Part shown: positions 59,101 through 64,000 of the stretch, in pieces | Numbering within the stretch: position 1 is the first letter of the stretch | How the letters are laid out: the number at the start of each line of letters is the position of its first letter | Assembly: GCA_963736305.1 (NCBI GenBank) | Contig: CAVTOD010000011.1 | Location: forward strand, 47,973 to 111,972 | Source of the DNA: DASUPK01 sp963736305 | GTDB lineage: Bacteria > Actinomycetota > Thermoleophilia > Solirubrobacterales > 70-9 | Direction: 5' to 3' | Length of the DNA: 64,000 nucleotides | Made by a program: the position numbers and the translations under genes | The notes under the pieces: generated by a model | The model's database searches: none | What the model saw: only the letters and a program-made list of their open reading frames with translations | What the model was told of the DNA's origin: nothing

Positions 59101-59775
59101 ATGGCAGCGAAGCGTCCGGTCGGCCGTCCACCACGCATCCCTGATGAGGTGCGTGAGGCGATCGTTCTCTCGACCGCCACGAAGCTGTTCGCGGATCGCG
59201 GTTTGCACGGCACCACGATGGAAGCGATCGCGGTCGAGTCCGGAGTTCGCAAGCCCAACCTCTACCGGCAATTCTCCTCCAAGGAGGAGGCCTTTGTCGC
59301 GGTTGTCGAGCGAGAGTGCGACCGGCTCGAGGAGTTCCTCTTCCGCGCCTATGCGGACTCCGCGGGCCTGCCCACCGAGGACCTGGCGCAGAGCTGCGTC
59401 GGTGCCTTCTTCGACTTCGCGGAGGAGCGTCCGGACTCGTTCAGACTGATCTTCACGGCCGACAGGCCGGCGGCCCCGGATGTATCCGATCGCGTCGGGC
59501 TCGCACTGCAGCGGATCGCGGAGAAGGTCGAGCAGATCCTCCGACGCGAGTTTGCGCAGAACGACGTCGACGCGGCCCGTGGGGCGGCCCTACTCGCCGA
59601 GGCGACGGTGGGCATGTGCGTGTTTGCGGCTCGCCGCGCGGAGCGAGAGGACTGGGATCCGCGAACCGCGTCTCAGATGATCGGATCGTTCCTGAACGCT
59701 GGGATCAGCAACATGCGCCGCGGCCTCCTGCTGGCCCTCGACTCCCCCTCTGCCCGCACCGCCTCGTCTCGCTGA
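59101..59775 (+). CDS. TetR family regulator
   Basis: 224 residues. The HTH spans REAIVLSTATKLFADRGLHGTTMEAIAVESGVRKPNLYRQFSSKEEAF (about 19-66); the C-terminal ligand domain is helical. TACCAT lies 6 bases before the ATG. It leads a same-strand group of a hydrolase and three secreted proteins and may control them. Confidence 0.9.
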   Translation: MAAKRPVGRPPRIPDEVREAIVLSTATKLFADRGLHGTTMEAIAVESGVRKPNLYRQFSSKEEAFVAVVERECDRLEEFLFRAYADSAGLPTEDLAQSCVGAFFDFAEERPDSFRLIFTADRPAAPDVSDRVGLALQRIAEKVEQILRREFAQNDVDAARGAALLAEATVGMCVFAARRAEREDWDPRTASQMIGSFLNAGISNMRRGLLLALDSPSARTASSR

Positions 59776-59798
59776 ACCGCCACATCCGGGCGATCCGC

Positions 59799-59827
59799 TT
59801 GACAGATCCTCCATGGTGTGCTCGAAT
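59799..59827 (+). promoter_or_regulatory. possible promoter before the hydrolase/secreted-protein operon
   Basis: TTGACA at 59799-59804 with TCGAAT 17 bases later (59822-59827). The -35 is good, the -10 poor. No clear TetR dyad found in 59776-59889, only direct CGAAT repeats. Confidence 0.35.
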
Positions 59828-59889
59828 ACCGACGAATCGAACTGGCTGGTACGAAATAGGCCCGGTCGATCAGGGAAGAGAGAGGACGA

Positions 59890-60969
59890 ATGAAACTGAG
59901 CGGCGGACTGATACTGGTCGCGACTATGGCGGTTGCGGCCGCCTTGGCTGCGCCGGCGCGGGCCGCGGTTGGCGATTGCGTCTCGCAGCCGACCGATGCC
60001 TACGGCACCGAGGGACCCTACGCCACGCAGACGACCACCTTCAAGCACCCGACCTTGCCGCCGACGCCGGCGCGCCCCAACCCGGTCGTGACGATCGTCT
60101 CGCCGAAGGACGCACCGGCCCCGCACCCCGTCGTCTTCTGGTCACACGCCTACGGGGCGACGGAGGCGGTGCAGTACATGGGTCTCCTGCAGAACCTGGC
60201 ATCGAACGGGTATGTGGTGATCCACTCGACCTACCAGACGCCGCCGATCGCGCCCTTCGACCCGCAGGTGCGCTACGAGCAGCTCTGGGCGGGCTTTGAC
60301 AAGGCGGTCCACGATTATGGCGACTCGCTGGGCATGGACCTGACCCGAGTGGGCTTCGCCGGGCACTCCTTCTGAGGCGGCGCCAGTCTCAACATGTACA
60401 AGCGAGGCGTCCTGGAGCGGAGCTGGGGATCGAACGGCAGCTTCATCGCTACCTTCGCCCCGTACCACGTCTACGACTTCAGCGCGGAGGACGCCGCCGC
60501 GGTCCCGCGCACGACCAAGCTGTTGGTCGAGGTCTACGGAAGCGACGCGACCAACGACCACCGCATCGCGATCGAGCAGGTCTGGAAGCCGCTCGCCGGG
60601 AGCATCCGCTCGGTGGACCGGGACTACGTCCTCGTGAACACCGCGCAGAACGGGAGCTGCAGCCTGCCGGCCGACCACGTCACGCCGCTCGAGCTCTCCC
60701 TGGCGGGCGGCAACGCGGTCCTCAACGACTACGACGTCTGGGCCGTGCGCCGGAAGATGCAGGGCCTAGCCGCCTGCGCCTTCGAGCACGACCAGCAGGG
60801 CTGCGAGGTCTCGATCGGCGAGGCCGATCCGCGACAGGAGGAGATGGGCAACTGGCTCTCCGACGGAACGCCAGTCGATTCGATGAGCAGCTTGCGTGAC
60901 CCTTACCCGACCAACTGCGGCCCGGGTGAGGCGTGCCAATTCCCGGACCCGAGCAACCCCAACCACTGA
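59890..60969 (+). pseudogene. secreted alpha/beta hydrolase interrupted by an in-frame TGA
   Basis: Signal peptide (MKLSGGLILVATMAVAAALAAPARA), then a PET-hydrolase/lipase-like domain with HPVVFWSHAYGATEA and the nucleophile elbow RVGFAGHSF at residue 161. The next codon is TGA (60373-60375), after which the same frame continues without any break for 198 residues: GGASLNM, an acid region LVEVYGSDATNDHRIA and a Cys-rich end. In homologues the elbow reads GHSxGGGAS, so TGA stands where Gly (GGA) is expected. One base change would restore it. Nonsense mutation, sequence error or recoding. Confidence 0.75.
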
Positions 60970-61004
60970 TCCCAGAGCACCGCTGACCACCAGGAGGAAC
61001 GAGA

Positions 61005-62510
61005 GTGAGAGGAAGACTGCCGGCCCTATTGATCGCGATGCTCGCCGCCACGGGGGTTCTCGGCAGCCTGGCCACCTCCCCGGGAGGCGCCGTCCCGCTG
61101 AACCCGTGCGACCGCTTCTGGGCCGGGTCCACTACGGCGCAGACGAACAACATCAACTACCCGGACGAATTCGCCGCCTACTGGGGCTCAAGCTGGACCA
61201 ACGGGCTGCCCACCGGCGCCGAGCTCACCCTGCACGGCCAGTTCCCGCATGCCCGCTACATGTCGTTCAACACCTACAACTTCAACCAGCCTCCCTCGAG
61301 CGCGGGCCCGAACGACTCGCTCCCCGACACGCAGATCGCGCCGGATCCGGGATCGACCAATCCGTACGTCCCGGGTAACGCCCGCGACGCGAGCAACCGC
61401 GGCTACACGATCCACGTGGTCAGCGGTACCCCGCCGGCCAATCCGGCCGACAGGGCGCCCAACACGATCTACACGGGGCGCTCACCCGGACTAGGCGTGA
61501 CGCTCGTCTATCGCATCTACCTGGCCGACAAGGGGACCTCGGTCGACGGCGACGGCGGGCTTCCGACCGCCGAGCTCCACCTGGCCGACGGCAGTACGGT
61601 CGGCGACGGATCGCCAATCTGCCAGGCGCTGAGCGTCGAGGCGCTCGGGGGCGCACAGGGACTGATCGACGTCCCCACTTACGCGCGCCTTCGCACCAAG
61701 ACGCTGGTGAACGGCGTCGAGTCCAACGTTCCGCCGCCGGTCACACATCCGGCCGTGAATCCCCCGCGCTGGGAGCGGTACTTCAACTACCGCTACTCGA
61801 TGGTCGGGCAGTTCTACCAGACCTATCCGGGCTTCTCGACGCCGCTGGTGGACCGCTCGACGATCTCCTCGGCGCCGACCGGGGGCCCTCTCAGCAACAA
61901 GGACGCCTACACGATGATCGCCTTCGGCGACCGCGGGTTCGGCCAGCTGATGGTGATCCACGGGCGGGCGCCGACCGTGCCCGAGACCTACAACGGCGAG
62001 GGGACCATGGGCACGGGCCAGGTTCGCTACTGGTCCTTCTGCCAGAACGAGTTCCAGTCGAGCCGCTACGTCGACTGCCTGTTCGATCAGGACGTACCCA
62101 TAGCCCGCGACGGCACCTACACGATCGTCACGGGCGACCCCGCCGATAGGCCCCGCAACGCGAAGCGAGCCTGCGGCGTCGCTTGGCTCGACTGGCCTAC
62201 CAACGGTGACGGGGCACCGGACTACGTGCCCGGTGGCGATCCGAAGGGGATCCCGGGCACGCTCCTGCCGCCGGAGAAGGGAGGGCGCCGCGAGATGGGC
62301 ATGATCGCCTACCGCCAGATCCTCCCCTCCCCGTCCTTCACCCAGGGCATTAACAGCGTCACCAGCCCGGGGACAGAGGGCGCGCTAATGGGCGACTACC
62401 TACCAGCCTCGGAATACGTGTCCAAGGACCAATTCGAGTCGCTGGCGTGTGGGCGCGCGACCAGCCGTGGCTGGGGCACCGTCGATGGCCGCGGGAACTC
62501 GGGCCAGTGA
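61005..62510 (+). CDS. secreted protein of an unrecognised family, copy 1
   Basis: 501 residues. Signal peptide (LLIAMLAATGVLGSLA), mature protein rich in Tyr, Pro and Asn. Blocks shared with the next gene: STNPYVPG, LVYRIYLADKG, GGLPTAELHLADGS, GQVRYWSFCQNEF, YTIVTGDPADRPRNAKRACGVAW and MGDYLP. Conserved Cys pairs suggest disulfides. No catalytic motif recognised. GTG start with AGGAGG 7 bases upstream, 35 bp after the hydrolase. Confidence 0.85.
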   Translation: MRGRLPALLIAMLAATGVLGSLATSPGGAVPLNPCDRFWAGSTTAQTNNINYPDEFAAYWGSSWTNGLPTGAELTLHGQFPHARYMSFNTYNFNQPPSSAGPNDSLPDTQIAPDPGSTNPYVPGNARDASNRGYTIHVVSGTPPANPADRAPNTIYTGRSPGLGVTLVYRIYLADKGTSVDGDGGLPTAELHLADGSTVGDGSPICQALSVEALGGAQGLIDVPTYARLRTKTLVNGVESNVPPPVTHPAVNPPRWERYFNYRYSMVGQFYQTYPGFSTPLVDRSTISSAPTGGPLSNKDAYTMIAFGDRGFGQLMVIHGRAPTVPETYNGEGTMGTGQVRYWSFCQNEFQSSRYVDCLFDQDVPIARDGTYTIVTGDPADRPRNAKRACGVAWLDWPTNGDGAPDYVPGGDPKGIPGTLLPPEKGGRREMGMIAYRQILPSPSFTQGINSVTSPGTEGALMGDYLPASEYVSKDQFESLACGRATSRGWGTVDGRGNSGQ

Positions 62511-62550
62511 AAGGAGCCATGATGCGTCACGTTCCGAGGTTCATCGCCCT

Positions 62551-63852
62551 GTGGCGCTCGGCCTGCTCGCCCTTTGGCCCGCTGCCTCGAGCGCCGCGGC
62601 GAACGCTCACCCGCCCACCAGCAGCTGCTTCTGGGTCGGGCCGGCAGTCCCCGACCGTCCCGAGTTCAACTACGCCTTCCCGGACAAGGGTGCGGTGTAC
62701 TGGACCGCGCAGTATTCCCTGCCGGCCGGGTCCCGCCTTCTAATCAAGGGCCGCTACGCCCATGCGCGTTACCAGTCGCTGACCTCCTACAACACGGCCA
62801 CCGGCGTGCCGACCGATGGCCGCAACGACCAGCGCATCCAGCCCGACGCCGGCTCAACGAATCCCTACGTCCCGGGAGCACTCCGCACCGCCCCGCACCG
62901 CGCCTACACGCTGACCGTCCTGAACGAGACGAGCCCGACCGATCCGGGGACGCGGCTCGCGAACACCCTCTACGCCGGGGTGGCCGGTCAGAGCAGCCAG
63001 GCGCTGATCTACCGGGTCTACGTCCCTGACAAGAACCAGGACGTCACCGGCGGGGTCGGCCTGCCCACGCCCGAGCTCCAGCTGGCCGACGGCAGCGTCC
63101 TCACGGGCCAGGAGCTTTGCAACGCCGTCCAGGCGAGCCCGAACCGCCTGCCCGTCACGACCTTGCCGCTTTCGACCTACCTCTCGCTGCGAGATCAAGC
63201 CGGCAAGCCCACGACCTTCCCCACGGAGAACCCGACGCGCTTCCGGGCCGCCTACAGCACGGCGTTCAGCATCCAGTGCACCTTCATGGGGAACTGCGGC
63301 GGCAACCCGGTGCGCTCGGTCGGTCAGTACGCCAACCTCGACATCAACTACCTGACTGGCTACGTCAATCGCGAGTTCGGACCGATTCTGGTCCTGCACG
63401 GGAAGCTGCCGACGACGCCGCATACATATCGGAATGCCCCGCGCGCGCAGGCCGGACAGCTCCGCTACTGGTCGATCTGCCAGAACGAATCGCTGGCGAC
63501 GACCAAGAGCGCGGGATGCGTCTACGACGAGCAGATCCCGACCGACCGGAAGGGCCGCTACACGATCGTCAGCAGCCTGCCGTCGGACCGGCCCTCCAAT
63601 GCGGTCAACCGCTGTGGAGTCGCCTATGTGCCGTGGCCCGAGAACGGCGACGGCGCCGGGCATCCCAACGACGGTCTACTGATCGTCCGCAACATGCTGC
63701 CGGCCTCCGACTTCCACCAGGCGGTCCAGGACACGAGGACTCCGGGAGACGAGGCCGCGGTAATGGGCGACTACCTGCCCAGCGGCACATACACGACGAA
63801 AGATCAGTTTGAGGCCGCGGGTTGCGACCCGGCGCTCGCCCACCAACCGTAG
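62551..63852 (+). CDS. secreted protein of the same family, copy 2 (frameshift in signal peptide)
   Basis: About 433 residues from a GTG at 62551, sharing STNPYVPG, LIYRVYVPDK, GGVGLPTPELQLADGS, GQLRYWSICQNE, DRPSNAVNRCGVAYVPWPENGDG and MGDYLP with copy 1. A good AAAGGAG and ATG at 62519 lie in another frame and encode MMRHVPRFIAL, the missing charged start of the signal peptide; a one-base loss near 62550 separates it from VALGLLALWPAASSAAA. As it stands export is doubtful. Confidence 0.75.
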   Translation: MALGLLALWPAASSAAANAHPPTSSCFWVGPAVPDRPEFNYAFPDKGAVYWTAQYSLPAGSRLLIKGRYAHARYQSLTSYNTATGVPTDGRNDQRIQPDAGSTNPYVPGALRTAPHRAYTLTVLNETSPTDPGTRLANTLYAGVAGQSSQALIYRVYVPDKNQDVTGGVGLPTPELQLADGSVLTGQELCNAVQASPNRLPVTTLPLSTYLSLRDQAGKPTTFPTENPTRFRAAYSTAFSIQCTFMGNCGGNPVRSVGQYANLDINYLTGYVNREFGPILVLHGKLPTTPHTYRNAPRAQAGQLRYWSICQNESLATTKSAGCVYDEQIPTDRKGRYTIVSSLPSDRPSNAVNRCGVAYVPWPENGDGAGHPNDGLLIVRNMLPASDFHQAVQDTRTPGDEAAVMGDYLPSGTYTTKDQFEAAGCDPALAHQP

Positions 63853-63862
63853 GAGGAGTCCC

Positions 63863-64000
63863 ATGCGCCCTAATCGATTGACTCTGCCATCGATCCTCAT
63901 CGTCGCGCTCTCGGCGGCGGCGCTGCTCGCACCAACGAGCTCACTGGCCGGGCCCGCCGACTGCGCGCCCCCGCCGCGGGCAAAGAATGGCAGCGAGCTA
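63863..64000 (+). CDS. third secreted protein, start only
   Basis: 46 residues visible: MRPNRLTLPSILIVALSAAALLA signal peptide with likely cleavage at SLAGPA, then CAPPPRAKNGSEL. AGGAGGAG lies 5 bases before the ATG, 10 bp after the previous stop, so same operon. Family membership cannot be tested in the part shown. Confidence 0.8.
   Translation, partial: MRPNRLTLPSILIVALSAAALLAPTSSLAGPADCAPPPRAKNGSEL

Noticed and set aside
60376..60420. SECIS element after the TGA in the hydrolase
   Set aside because: Only a short GGCGCC self-complementary stretch is seen; no stable stem with an apical bulge of bacterial SECIS type could be drawn.

Overview
The window comes from a high-GC actinobacterium, most likely of the class Thermoleophilia (order Solirubrobacterales). 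The evidence is a complete coenzyme F420 set (fused FO synthase FbiC, CofC, CofD, CofE, F420:NADPH reductase), a DivIVA-type protein, hotdog and MaoC proteins of actinobacterial style, and many genes that start 6-9 bases after a TANNNT box with no Shine-Dalgarno, as in leaderless actinobacterial transcripts. Placement at order level is an inference. No CRISPR array, intact insertion sequence or rRNA gene was seen.

1-24000: central carbon metabolism. A cut wax-ester synthase/DGAT gene and ppsA stand head-to-head with GTP-type pckG, whose P-loop carries Ser where Cys is usual. Between 8 and 22.7 kb lie five candidate ethylmalonyl-CoA pathway genes: mcl, an acyl-CoA dehydrogenase (candidate mcd), a MaoC hydratase (mch), ecm (meaA-type) and ccr. 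They are interleaved with TrpB2, two SDR/SCP2 genes, an AlkZ-like glycosylase, regulators, ClpS, two Sec-exported RTX-repeat proteins and an AbiEi-DUF559 fusion gene flanked by 39-bp imperfect repeats. Together with PEPCK and PpsA this suggests growth on acetyl-CoA-generating substrates with gluconeogenesis.

24000-32900: lipoprotein, YgfZ, an MntR/MntH manganese module with a clear operator, a GGDEF-EAL-GAF protein, a receiver-like protein, a multiply frameshifted ABC substrate-binding pseudogene, and an aquaporin.

32900-41700: the F420 locus. FbiC is on the plus strand; npdG-cofD-cofC-cofE read together on the minus strand, separated from fbiC by a membrane protein, an alcohol dehydrogenase and a cupin. 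An SDR and an FlK-like thioesterase follow.

41700-53100: acyl-CoA and lipid metabolism: hydrolase, HMG-CoA lyase, 3-hydroxyacyl-CoA dehydrogenase, a DivIVA protein in one operon with an acyl-CoA carboxylase beta subunit, fatty acid desaturase, acetoacetyl-CoA synthetase, M28 peptidase, and the first of two secreted sulfatases.

53100-59100: a tRNA-rich segment (Leu-CAA, Leu-TAG, Trp-CCA, Gly-TCC, Pro-GGG) with signs of past integration: a low-GC LAGLIDADG/HTH gene 3 bp from tRNA-Leu, a 3' half-tRNA beside tRNA-Trp, and an apparent integrase tail behind tRNA-Pro.

59100-64000: a TetR regulator, an alpha/beta hydrolase interrupted by an in-frame TGA exactly at its nucleophile elbow, and three tandem secreted proteins. 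The first two clearly belong to one family that I do not recognise; this is the best candidate for an undescribed system in the window.
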